DNA of 64,000 nucleotides from an uncultured Aquimarina sp. (GTDB lineage: Bacteria > Bacteroidota > Bacteroidia > Flavobacteriales > Flavobacteriaceae). The stretch lies in NCBI RefSeq assembly GCF_947496855.1, contig NZ_CANMED010000001.1, positions 1,302,001 to 1,366,000 of the forward strand. Reading direction: 5' to 3'. The notes under the pieces are model-generated. The model saw only the letters and a list, made by a program, of their open reading frames with translations, was not told where the DNA came from and did not search any database. Positions 27,001-35,767 of this stretch are shown piece after piece (within the stretch, counting starts at the first letter, position 1; every line of letters begins with the position of its first letter). The translations under genes and the position numbers were made by a program.

Positions 27001-28110
27001 TTATCGAATCTGAGAAAACCTAATTCCGAGTTGCTTTTCAAGATCTCTAATCAATTTTAATTCTTGCTTAACTATTAATGCTAATGACACCCCTGTTTTT
27101 CCAGCTCTTGCGGTTCTACCACTTCGATGTGTATAATACTCCATTTGATCTGGTAATTGATAATGAACTACAAATGCTAAATCGGCTACGTCAATTCCTC
27201 TTGCAGCTACATCTGTAGAAACTAATAACCCTAGAGAACCTTTTTTAAAAGCTCGCATAACCTTATCTCTGTCTTTTTGAGTCATATCACCTTCTAATAA
27301 ACCTACCTCATGATTTTTTGCAATAAGTTGTTTAGACAATTTGCGTGCCGCAGCCTTAGTTTTAGTAAAAATTATACCTCTTTGATGTTTTTGAGATTTG
27401 AGAAAGTAAGTTAACGTATCTAATTTATTTGCTTCTTCACCAACAACGAATTGATGTTCAATCCCTTTGTTAACTGCATCGTTTTTATCTACAGATACGC
27501 GTACAGCATTCTTATCTACATAAGAATTAATAATTTCATTAAGAGCAGAGGGTATCGTAGCAGAAAACAGCCAAACATTTCTTCTACCTTTAGTTTTACT
27601 TAGAATTGTAGTGAGGTCTTTTTTAAATCCCATACTCAACATCTCATCAGCTTCATCCATCACAATAGTCTTAATATTAGAGATATCGACTGCTTTTCTT
27701 TCCATTAGATCTATAAGTCTGCCGGGGGTTGCTACAATTATGTGAGTAGGTCTTTTTAACCTTGAGAGCTGTATTTCAATCTTTTCACCTCCGTAAACGG
27801 ATTCCGTAAAAATTTTATCGGTATACTTAGTGAATTTAAAAAGTTGTTTCGCAATTTGTTGTCCTAGTTCTCTAGTGGGAGCCAATACCAAGGCTTGAAC
27901 TTCTTTTTTTTTAGGATCAATAGCTGTTAAGAGAGGAATACCAAAGGCAGCTGTTTTTCCTGTACCTGTCTGAGCTTTACCTATAAAATCTATTTGGTTA
28001 TTAATCAGAACAGGCAATGTTTGTTCTTGAATTTTGGTAGGGACAGTAATCCCCATTTCTTTTAGACCTTTATCTAGATCCTTAGGAACACCTAATTCTG
28101 AAAATTTCAT
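27001..28110 (-). CDS. DEAD-box ATP-dependent RNA helicase
   Basis: This 369-residue RNA helicase remodels RNA duplexes, usually in ribosome assembly, RNA decay or cold adaptation. All core motifs are present: Q motif (VPTKIQEQTLP), AQTGTGKT, PTRELGQQ, TPGR, DEADEML, SAT, a STDVAARGID segment and HRSGRTARAGK. It ends soon after domain 2, without the long basic C-terminal tail of RhlE, DbpA or CsdA types, so a more specific name is not justified. A good promoter lies just upstream (28131-28160). Confidence 0.93.
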   Translation of the reverse strand: MKFSELGVPKDLDKGLKEMGITVPTKIQEQTLPVLINNQIDFIGKAQTGTGKTAAFGIPLLTAIDPKKKEVQALVLAPTRELGQQIAKQLFKFTKYTDKIFTESVYGGEKIEIQLSRLKRPTHIIVATPGRLIDLMERKAVDISNIKTIVMDEADEMLSMGFKKDLTTILSKTKGRRNVWLFSATIPSALNEIINSYVDKNAVRVSVDKNDAVNKGIEHQFVVGEEANKLDTLTYFLKSQKHQRGIIFTKTKAAARKLSKQLIAKNHEVGLLEGDMTQKDRDKVMRAFKKGSLGLLVSTDVAARGIDVADLAFVVHYQLPDQMEYYTHRSGRTARAGKTGVSLALIVKQELKLIRDLEKQLGIRFSQIR

Positions 28111-28130
28111 CCTTATTTTGTTTTAGGGTA

Positions 28131-28160
28131 CAAAAATAGATGAATATATTCATTGCCCAA
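28131..28160 (-). promoter_or_regulatory. Promoter of the DEAD-box helicase gene
   Basis: On the minus strand TTG (28160-28158), 19 bases of spacer and TATTTTTG (28138-28131) match the Bacteroidota consensus exactly. The start codon would be about 15-20 bases behind the transcription start. Confidence 0.6.
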
Positions 28161-28197
28161 CTAATTAGGGCAATACATCATAGAAAATATCAAGGTA

Positions 28198-28596
28198 TTA
28201 ACATGAAATTTTCATGAAATAATTAAATAATTGCTTTTTTAAGGTTAGTCCTCTTTTATGGAAGTGAGACTTATCCATACAAAAACCTCCAGAACAATTA
28301 AAATCAGATCCTTCATCAGACGAAATAATATCAATCAATGAAATATCATGAGAACCATCATTATGAAACTCATCTTCTTCTAGGTGATTATGTAAATCAT
28401 GGTTTTCAATTAAAGTGTAAGAAAAAACTTTCTCTCTATCTAATTCTATATTAATTGAATTTTCATGTAAATCAAAAACCATTATATCGTGACTAAATAA
28501 ATTAACTATCTGGTTAATGTCTTTGTTCTGAGATTGCCCAGAAACAGTGACCATTATTGCAATAAATAATAAAGCGTTGTGTAGTTGTATAGCCAT
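28198..28596 (-). CDS. Small secreted acidic/histidine-rich protein
   Basis: A signal peptide (about residues 1-20, cleavage near VSGQSQ) is followed by about 112 residues rich in Asp, Glu and His (IENHDLHNHLEEDEFHND) and a terminal CSGGFCMDKSHFHKRG segment. The two cysteines four residues apart plus His residues could form a disulfide or bind metal. No family is recognised. It stands alone between the helicase and the DUF72 gene. The role is unknown. Confidence 0.55.
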   Translation of the reverse strand: MAIQLHNALLFIAIMVTVSGQSQNKDINQIVNLFSHDIMVFDLHENSINIELDREKVFSYTLIENHDLHNHLEEDEFHNDGSHDISLIDIISSDEGSDFNCSGGFCMDKSHFHKRGLTLKKQLFNYFMKISC

Positions 28597-28801
28597 AGGG
28601 GGTTATTTTGACTTGTTAATACTTTTTCAAATTACGTTTGTTTTCAAATTAACATCCGATAATCCGAATGTTACTTTTTTAAAACATCGGCAAAATACAC
28701 ATAAATAGGATTAAACGCAATATATTTCAAAACTTTAACACTATCCGCGACTGATTATAGCTACAAAATCAAAGATTGATTGATATTTTAAGTTAAACTG
28801 A

Positions 28802-29692
28802 CTAAAATAAAGTTGCACCGTCAGATGAATGATTAGGCAAATTAAGATTCATTTCCAATTCTTTATTTAGCAATTCAATAAAGAATTTAGACAATAGCGG
28901 AGATTCTTGCTCTATGTTCTGATGTACAAAAAAATGAATATCCTCTATCCCCTGCGCTTTCCACGATTTTAATCGATTAACCCAGTCGTTCAATCGCTTA
29001 TAATCCGTTTCATGATTAGCACCTACATACCTTATGAAAGCTTCCTTATTAGTCAGTCTCATATGTAACAAATCTCTTCTGCCTGCAGAATCCGTAATAA
29101 TATTTGCTATATTATTATTTTCTAATAAATCATATAACTCAATAGCAACCGTCTCGTCATTAAACCAATCTGTATGCCTAAACTCTATTGACAAACGTAA
29201 TTCTTTAGGCCATTTCTCTACAAAATTTACAACTCTATCAAAATACTTAGGAGTAAAATTACTGTGCATTTGTAAAAAAATTGTTCCTAATTTTTCTTTT
29301 AAATGTATAGCATTTGCCAAGTATTGATCTACATAAGGTTGCACATCTTCGTTTAACCTCTTGAGATGTGATATATTCTGAACCAGCTTAGGAAAAAACT
29401 TAAATCCTTCTGGTGTTTTATCGTACCATTTCTTAAATTGATCTTCCGAAAAGATTCTATAAAAAGTAGCATTTAATTCTATTGAATTAAACTGTCGGGA
29501 ATAATAATGTAATTCATCTTTTGTACCTCTTGGATAAAAACCTTTTAAATCTTGTTTATTCCATTTAGCACATCCTACATATATGGACAAATCCTTTTTA
29601 CTTTCTTTTTGTAAAATTCTTAAGGTATCGTCATGATCTTTTGGTAATACAAAATTTATATTTCCAGGGTGCTCTACTTTTCCAAATTTCAT
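28802..29692 (-). CDS. DUF72 family protein
   Basis: This 296-residue TIM-barrel-like protein belongs to the widespread DUF72 family, whose biochemical role is still unclear. The family marks are near the start: VGCAKWNKQDLKGFYP, then YYSRQFNSIELNATFYR and FKFFPKLVQNISH. Later come FLQMHSNFTPKYFDRV, LSIEFRHTDWF and a VHQNIEQESP end. Length is normal. A single -7-like TATTTTTG lies on the minus strand at 29735-29728. Confidence 0.85.
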   Translation of the reverse strand: MKFGKVEHPGNINFVLPKDHDDTLRILQKESKKDLSIYVGCAKWNKQDLKGFYPRGTKDELHYYSRQFNSIELNATFYRIFSEDQFKKWYDKTPEGFKFFPKLVQNISHLKRLNEDVQPYVDQYLANAIHLKEKLGTIFLQMHSNFTPKYFDRVVNFVEKWPKELRLSIEFRHTDWFNDETVAIELYDLLENNNIANIITDSAGRRDLLHMRLTNKEAFIRYVGANHETDYKRLNDWVNRLKSWKAQGIEDIHFFVHQNIEQESPLLSKFFIELLNKELEMNLNLPNHSSDGATLF

Positions 29693-29782
29693 AACTTCTA
29701 TTTAAAATTTTACGATATATAGTGTAACAAAAATAAGTTTCGAATGACTAACTTTACAGTAACAACAATAAAAAATTTAACA

Positions 29783-30520
29783 ATGAACACTTTAAAATCA
29801 TTAATAGTAGGTTTAATTATAGCAATTATTGCTCCAGCAAACGCCCAAACAGCAGATGAAATTGTAGCAAATTATCTAGAAAATACTGGAGGAAAAGAAA
29901 ACTGGGAGAAACTAGAAGGTGTAGAAATGGTGGGGGTTATGAAAATGCAAGGTATGGAAATCCCTTTTGAACAAGTATCTACAAAAGATGGAAAGCAATT
30001 AGTTACTATAGAACTGCAAGGAAACAGCATGATATGGTCTGCGTTTGATGGTGAAACATCTTGGCAGAGAAATCAAATGACAATGGAAGCTGAGAAAAGT
30101 GATAGTGAAGCTACTGAAAATATGAAAAAGCAAACTAAAGATTTTCCTGATCCTTTTTTGAATTATAAAGAAAAAGGATACAACATTGAATTGGTTGGAA
30201 AAGAAACTGTTGATGGAACTGAAACTTTTAAGATAACAATGACTAAGGATCCAATCATAGTAGATGGTCAATCTCAACCCAACATTGTTCATTATTATTT
30301 TGATACAGAAAATTTTGTACCTATTATTATGGAGACGCAAATTAATCAAGGTCCAATGAAAGGACAAACTGTAAAATCTTCTATAAGTGATTATCAGGAA
30401 GTGAATGGCGTTTATTTCCCGTTTACTGTTGGAAGTGAATTTCAAACTATGACTTTTAAAGAGATTAAAATTAATCCGGAAGTTGACAATGCTAAATTTG
30501 CTTTCCCTGAGAAAAAATAA
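29783..30520 (+). CDS. LolA/LppX-like secreted protein
   Basis: The first in-frame ATG is at 29744, but the ATG at 29783 puts a clean signal peptide (MNTLKSLIVGLIIAIIAPANAQ) at the N-terminus, so it is preferred (245 residues). The mature protein is beta-rich in the pattern of the outer-membrane lipoprotein-sorting (LolA-like) fold: ADEIVANYLENTGG, MIWSAFDGETSW, YYFDTENFVPIIME and a GVYFPFTVGSEF ending. These folds bind acyl chains. In Flavobacteriia several paralogues are not the true LolA, so no symbol is given. A strong terminator follows. Confidence 0.75.
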   Translation: MNTLKSLIVGLIIAIIAPANAQTADEIVANYLENTGGKENWEKLEGVEMVGVMKMQGMEIPFEQVSTKDGKQLVTIELQGNSMIWSAFDGETSWQRNQMTMEAEKSDSEATENMKKQTKDFPDPFLNYKEKGYNIELVGKETVDGTETFKITMTKDPIIVDGQSQPNIVHYYFDTENFVPIIMETQINQGPMKGQTVKSSISDYQEVNGVYFPFTVGSEFQTMTFKEIKINPEVDNAKFAFPEKK

Positions 30521-30540
30521 ATCATCAATATATTAATAAA

Positions 30541-30567
30541 ATCCCCAATTCATTGGGGATTTTTTTT
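30541..30567 (+). terminator. Rho-independent terminator after the LolA-like gene
   Basis: ATCCCCAA (30541-30548) pairs with TTGGGGAT (30553-30560) around TTCA and is followed by eight Ts. Confidence 0.88.
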
Positions 30568-30597
30568 CACATAAATTATTAATCAATCGAACGAATT

Positions 30598-33500
30598 ATG
30601 AATAAAAAATTTATAATTGCCGGGCTTAGTCTTATATTTTCATTCGGAATACAAGCTCAGGATATTATACTAAAAGGTAAGGAGCTTTTTGGAAAGCTAG
30701 AAGCGAGACACATAGGACCAGCTTTAATGAGTGGTCGTATTATTGATTTAGAAAATCATCCAACAAATAGTAGAATTATATACGCAGGTACTGCTGGTGG
30801 TGGAGTATGGAAATCCTCTAATGGAGGGGCTAGTTTTACTCCTATATTTGACGATCATGCGCAATCTATTGGCGCTGTATCTATTGACCCTAATGATCCT
30901 GACAATACTGTTTGGGTTGGAACTGGAGAAATCTGGACAAGAAACAGTGTTTCTGTTGGAGATGGATTATACAGAACCACAGATGGTGGAGCCAATTGGA
31001 AAAAAATGGGATTTGAAAATTCTGAACGAATCAGCAGTATCCAGATAAACCCAAAGAATTCTAATGAAATTTATGTTGGTGTTATAGGTGCTTTATGGGG
31101 TGATAGTGAAGATCGAGGGGTTTATAAAACAACGGATGGAGGGAAAACTTGGGAAAAAATTCTATATATTAATCAAAGAACTGGTGCTAACGAAGTAATT
31201 ATGGATCCTAATGATCCTAATACATTATATGCTGCCATGTGGGAATTTAGAAGAACAGCTTGGAATTTTAATTCTGGCGGACCTAATAGCGCACTTTACA
31301 AATCCACTGATGCCGGAAAAACTTGGAATAAAATTCATAATGGTTTTCCTAAAGGAGATTTAGGAAGGTTTGCAGTAACCATAGCGCCATCAAATCCAAA
31401 AATAGTATACGCCGTTGTAGAAAGCAAAGAGGATAAAGGTTTATACCGTTCTGATGATGCTGGTGCCAGCTGGAAATTACTTAATGGGGATTTTGGACTT
31501 GTAGTACGTCCTTTTTACTTTGCTAGAATCGTAGTAGATCCTAAAAATCCAGACATTGTAGCTAAGGGAGGTTTATTTGGCTCCATTTCAAGAGATGGAG
31601 GAAAAACTTTCAAAAATCTTGGAAATATGCATGCAGATATCCACGATATTACATTCGATATTAACAATTCTGATAGAATGTATGTAGGTACTGATGGAGG
31701 TGTTTACAGAAGTTGGGATGGAGGATCAACTATGGATATAGTAGACAATCTACCATTATCACAATTCTATCAAATTAGTGTAGATAATGAGGAACCATAT
31801 AATATCTATGGAGGATTACAAGATAACGGTTCATGGTATGGCCCATCTTCTTCTCCAGGAGGTGTTGAGGCTCGCGATTGGAAACGCATAGGTGTTGGAG
31901 ACGGTTTTAGAGTACTTAGACATCCTACTAAAAAAATTATTTACTCTGAAATGCAAGGAGCTCAAAATGTCTGGAGATACAATATTGATAAAAACAATAC
32001 TAAAAATGTAAAGCCATTACAAGTAAAAGGAAAAGCTGATCTTCGTTTTAATTGGAATGCTCCTATGGCTATAAGCGAACATCAGCCAGATAGATTTTAT
32101 ATGGGAAGTCAATTTCTTCATATTAGTGAAGATATGGGAGATAATTGGAAAATTATTTCTCCAGACCTTACTACTAATGATCCATTAAAACAAGACAAAG
32201 AATCTGGAGGTATTTCTACCGATAAATCGGGAGCAGAAACGCATACAACAATTTTTACAATTGCAGAATCACCTTTGGATCAAAAAATAATATGGGTAGG
32301 AACCGATGATGGAAATGTTCAAATAACACAAGACGGAGGAAAAACCTGGACCAATACAACACCAAATATACAGGGGGTTCCTAAAAATACATGGGTATAT
32401 CATATAGAAGCAAGTAACCACTCTAAAGGAACGGCATATGCAGTTTTCGATGGTCACGCACAGAATGACATGAAACCATATGTATACAAAACCACTGATT
32501 TTGGAAAAACTTGGAAATCTCTTGTAACTAATGATATTATTGGCTTTGTCAGAAATATCCAAGAAGATTATGAGAACGAGAACTTACTGTATTTAGGTAC
32601 AGAATTTGGATTATTTATAACAATAGATGGAGGAAAAAACTGGTCGCGTTTTACTAATAATATGCCGGCAACCGCTGTTCATTTTATTGATTTACAGAAA
32701 AAAACAAATGATCTAGTATTGGGTACACATGGTAGAGGAGTTATTATTATTGATGACATTTCTCCATTACGACAAGTAAATCAGGAAATGTTAAACAAAG
32801 ATGTTCATTTCTTTGCAACCAAACCAGCTATAATAAAAGAAGAAGGTGGTTTTGGAGGAGGGAGTACTGAGCTTCAATTTGTAGGAAATAACCCTTCCTC
32901 TTCTGGTCAAATTATCTATTACTTAAAAAAGAGACATACTTTTGGGAAAATGACTTTATCAATTCAGGATACAAATGGAAATGAAATTGCTTCTCTTGTA
33001 GCTGGAAAATCCAAAGGAATTAATATAGCTACATGGGATTTTAGAACAAAAGCACCTAAAGTTGCAGCTGGTAAGTCATATACCGCTGGTGGATTTACTT
33101 CTCCAAGAGCTACCGCCGGAACATATAAAGTGGTTCTCAAGAAAGGAAAGAACTCTTATGAAAGCTCTATTGTAATTCAAAACGATCCAAATTCGGTAGT
33201 GACAAATACCGAAAGGGAGTCTCAATTTAAAACAACTCAAGAGCTTTATAATGATATGGAAGATTTAGCATACTTAGTATACAAGATCAACCAAATCATT
33301 AGTAATGCAGAAAAGACACAAAAAGAAGATTCAAAAGTAGCAAAAGTTGCTTCTGCATTAATTACAGAAATGACTTCACTAAAAGAATCCCTAGTTGTAA
33401 CTACTGGTGATAATTATGTAGCAGAAGCGGAACCACAACTAAGAGAGAAATTAGCTTCGCTTTATAGCGACGTAGCGAACTTATATGAGAAACCGTCTTT

Positions 33501-33666
33501 ATCCCAACTAGAGAATAAAGAAGTATTAGAAAATAGATTAAACGAAGCGGAGACTTTGTATCAAAAAATAGAAACAAAACAATTGGCTAAGTTTAAAAAA
33601 TATTTAGAAAAAAATAATGGTAGAGCAATCAAAATGAAATCAAAACAAGAATTCCTTAGTAAATAA
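30598..33666 (+). CDS. Secreted VPS10/sortilin-like beta-propeller protein
   Basis: This 1022-residue protein has a signal peptide (about 1-20, ending IQAQ). It then shows many Asp-box/BNR-type repeats: TTDGGANWKKM, TTDGGKTWEKI, STDAGKTWNKI, SDDAGASWKLL, SRDGGKTFKNL, TQDGGKTWTNT, TTDFGKTWKSL and TIDGGKNWSRF. Together they form large propellers over about 35-730, as in VPS10/sortilin-type and glycoside hydrolase BNR proteins. About 750-860 is a beta-sandwich; the last 150 residues are a charged helical tail. Such proteins occur in many Bacteroidota periplasms or outer membranes, and their substrate is unknown. No catalytic set is visible. Confidence 0.85.
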   Translation: MNKKFIIAGLSLIFSFGIQAQDIILKGKELFGKLEARHIGPALMSGRIIDLENHPTNSRIIYAGTAGGGVWKSSNGGASFTPIFDDHAQSIGAVSIDPNDPDNTVWVGTGEIWTRNSVSVGDGLYRTTDGGANWKKMGFENSERISSIQINPKNSNEIYVGVIGALWGDSEDRGVYKTTDGGKTWEKILYINQRTGANEVIMDPNDPNTLYAAMWEFRRTAWNFNSGGPNSALYKSTDAGKTWNKIHNGFPKGDLGRFAVTIAPSNPKIVYAVVESKEDKGLYRSDDAGASWKLLNGDFGLVVRPFYFARIVVDPKNPDIVAKGGLFGSISRDGGKTFKNLGNMHADIHDITFDINNSDRMYVGTDGGVYRSWDGGSTMDIVDNLPLSQFYQISVDNEEPYNIYGGLQDNGSWYGPSSSPGGVEARDWKRIGVGDGFRVLRHPTKKIIYSEMQGAQNVWRYNIDKNNTKNVKPLQVKGKADLRFNWNAPMAISEHQPDRFYMGSQFLHISEDMGDNWKIISPDLTTNDPLKQDKESGGISTDKSGAETHTTIFTIAESPLDQKIIWVGTDDGNVQITQDGGKTWTNTTPNIQGVPKNTWVYHIEASNHSKGTAYAVFDGHAQNDMKPYVYKTTDFGKTWKSLVTNDIIGFVRNIQEDYENENLLYLGTEFGLFITIDGGKNWSRFTNNMPATAVHFIDLQKKTNDLVLGTHGRGVIIIDDISPLRQVNQEMLNKDVHFFATKPAIIKEEGGFGGGSTELQFVGNNPSSSGQIIYYLKKRHTFGKMTLSIQDTNGNEIASLVAGKSKGINIATWDFRTKAPKVAAGKSYTAGGFTSPRATAGTYKVVLKKGKNSYESSIVIQNDPNSVVTNTERESQFKTTQELYNDMEDLAYLVYKINQIISNAEKTQKEDSKVAKVASALITEMTSLKESLVVTTGDNYVAEAEPQLREKLASLYSDVANLYEKPSLSQLENKEVLENRLNEAETLYQKIETKQLAKFKKYLEKNNGRAIKMKSKQEFLSK

Positions 33667-33695
33667 ACTATACCTAATTATTTTTACACGTAAAA

Positions 33696-33722
33696 AAGAG
33701 CTCTTTATCAGAGCTCTTTTTT
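33696..33722 (+). terminator. Rho-independent terminator after the VPS10-like gene
   Basis: AAGAGCTC (33696-33703) pairs with GAGCTCTT (33711-33718) around a 7-base loop, followed by a T run. Confidence 0.85.
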
Positions 33723-33877
33723 TTATTCATGGATTTTTGACTCACTCCTTAAAAAAAAGATAAAAGGAATTAACCGTTTTATAATAAAAAATCTTGTTCA
33801 TAACTGGTTTAAAACTCTAAACACCTTTACCTATTTGAAACGAAACAATTCTGTATTTTTAGTAAACACTCTTTACT

Positions 33878-34288
33878 ATGGAAAACAGGGAATCTAATTT
33901 ACTGGCAATACGCCCACAAATTTTAAACGCGAGAGTTTCTGAAAACATGTCAGATGACGAGCAATTTCAGAACAAAACAATCAGGCCCATAATCAAGTTA
34001 CAGGGAGAATTATTGATTGAAGTGTTCAGGAATTATATTAAAAAAAGGAAAAATACTTTTTACGAACTAACTTTAGAAAAACGTTTACTTTATGTTGATA
34101 ATGCTATTCAAAAGGATATGAAATTAAGGAATAGTCTGAAAGGAATGATTATAGGTCAGTTTACCGTAGATGAATACTTACTGTACATAAAGAATTCTTC
34201 TGCTCTAAACAAAAGGATGATGAGTATTGTTAGAGAACGCTTACATAGTAATATTCAATTACTAGAACACACTCCAGCTTCCTATTGA
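33878..34288 (+). CDS. Conserved Flavobacteria protein of unknown function
   Basis: This 136-residue, soluble, helical protein carries LRNSLKGMIIGQFTVDEYLLY and SSALNKRMMSIVRERL. I recall proteins of this type, well conserved across Flavobacteriia and sometimes labelled glyoxalase. The sequence shows no vicinal-oxygen-chelate motifs, so that label should not be used. It stands alone between two terminators. Confidence 0.7.
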   Translation: MENRESNLLAIRPQILNARVSENMSDDEQFQNKTIRPIIKLQGELLIEVFRNYIKKRKNTFYELTLEKRLLYVDNAIQKDMKLRNSLKGMIIGQFTVDEYLLYIKNSSALNKRMMSIVRERLHSNIQLLEHTPASY

Positions 34289-34410
34289 AGTTTAAAAGAG
34301 AGCGAGTAGTCTTTTTGTGTCCGCTTGACAGAACCTGTCGTTACTGATTTTTTCATTTCACTAAGATTTTAGTGTATCGATATTTCAGGACGGGACATAT
34401 AATCAAAAAA

Positions 34411-34441
34411 AGAGCAGATCAATTTTGATCCGCTCTTTTTT
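34411..34441. terminator. Terminator between the 136-residue gene and the TPR gene
   Basis: AGAGCAGATCAA (34411-34422) pairs with TTGATCCGCTCT (34425-34436) with one mismatch. A runs before and T runs after allow use from both sides, chiefly by the minus-strand gyrA-TPR transcript. Confidence 0.75.
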
Positions 34442-34464
34442 TGATTATTAAAGTCTAGTTTGGA

Positions 34465-35739
34465 TTAATTTCCTCCTTCTAAAGCTTTAAGTTTATTTTT
34501 CATGTCCTCTGCTTTTGGATCATCCAACTGATAAAAAATCTGCATTAACGTACGAACCGCATCAGTATTATCAGGTTTAGACTCTAAAGCACCCTCTAAA
34601 TAAGGAACCGCATCTCTATATAAATCTTGTTTTTGCTTTTTAAGAACGTCGAATCTCTTATAATCAGCATTAGATGTACCAAGGCTATTCATTTCCTCAT
34701 TAAGAGCAGTTTCACCACTTAATATAATCGCTGCTATATTTATTTGTGCAGAAGCATAATTAGGTTTTACTTCCAAAGCTTTCTTATAGTATTCTATTGC
34801 TTTTTCATTATCTCCAAGGCGTGATGCACTTACTCCTAAATTATAAAGCAGATTAGGGTTTTCAGGATCATTAGCAACTATTTTCTCCATTAATTCCTGA
34901 TATTTAGCAATGTTACCCAATTTATAAAACATATTAGCTTCTTCTTGCATTAAAGCTGGATCATTTGGATTCTCCTTCTTAGCTGCTTCCATCGCTTTAA
35001 TTGCTTCTTCATCTTTACCTTGATTGATATAGATGAGTGCTAAATTTTTCGTAATCTCTGATCTTCTGGATTCTGTTTTAGATGCTTCTGGTTTTATGTG
35101 CGTACCAGCTTTAACCGAAAAATCTCTTAATTCTTTAGAATCAAAAGGATCCACTTCTCCTGTTTCCTTATTAGTAGCGGTAAAACGATCTTCAACTCCT
35201 TGATAACCAAGATCAATTAACTCATTATAATACTTTAAAGCAGCATCATAATCTTTTGCATTTACAGCATTCGATGCAGCAAAATACAAGTAAGAAGTAT
35301 CAGTTTTTTTCGTTTTATATCCTAAATAAAGTTTATCCGCAGCTTCTTTATTTTTTCCAGCTTTCTGATCTGCTACTGCTTGTTCAATTAAAGATTGACG
35401 AAGTGTCTGGATTCCTGTATCTGCCTGTGCAGAATATTTTTTACTACCAGATACTTCTTCTATTTCTAAAACTTTGGCATACGCCTTTGCAGCATCTTCT
35501 GTTTTTTCCAATGATTTATCTGATGACGCAGATATAACTTGACCTTTTAGAAAATAATATTGTGCCTTCATTTTTTCATCAGCAGTTTCTAACTGACCTT
35601 CAGCTGCTGTTAAAGCCTCACTAGCTACTTCTAGATTACCTGACTTTATTGCCTTTTTAGCCGCATTAAGCGCTTTTTTCTGTGAAAAACCAATAGCACT
35701 TATTGTTAAAAAAAATGCTAAAATAAATTTAGTTCTCAT
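34465..35739 (-). CDS. Secreted TPR protein downstream of gyrA
   Basis: The open frame begins at 35853 inside gyrA, but the ATG at 35739 gives a clear signal peptide (MRTKFILAFFLTISAIGFSQ) and lies 28 bases after the gyrA stop, so it is chosen (424 residues). At least five TPR-like repeats are visible, for example AMEAAKKENPNDPALMQEEA, MFYKLGNIAKYQELME and GVSASRLGDNEKAIEYYKKA, with a final DAVPYLEGALESKPDN unit. It is probably a periplasmic scaffold. The gyrA-TPR order recurs in Flavobacteriaceae as far as I recall; partners are unknown. Confidence 0.8.
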   Translation of the reverse strand: MRTKFILAFFLTISAIGFSQKKALNAAKKAIKSGNLEVASEALTAAEGQLETADEKMKAQYYFLKGQVISASSDKSLEKTEDAAKAYAKVLEIEEVSGSKKYSAQADTGIQTLRQSLIEQAVADQKAGKNKEAADKLYLGYKTKKTDTSYLYFAASNAVNAKDYDAALKYYNELIDLGYQGVEDRFTATNKETGEVDPFDSKELRDFSVKAGTHIKPEASKTESRRSEITKNLALIYINQGKDEEAIKAMEAAKKENPNDPALMQEEANMFYKLGNIAKYQELMEKIVANDPENPNLLYNLGVSASRLGDNEKAIEYYKKALEVKPNYASAQINIAAIILSGETALNEEMNSLGTSNADYKRFDVLKKQKQDLYRDAVPYLEGALESKPDNTDAVRTLMQIFYQLDDPKAEDMKNKLKALEGGN

Positions 35740-35767
35740 TACTTCTCTTTTTTTGTGGGATTCTTTT

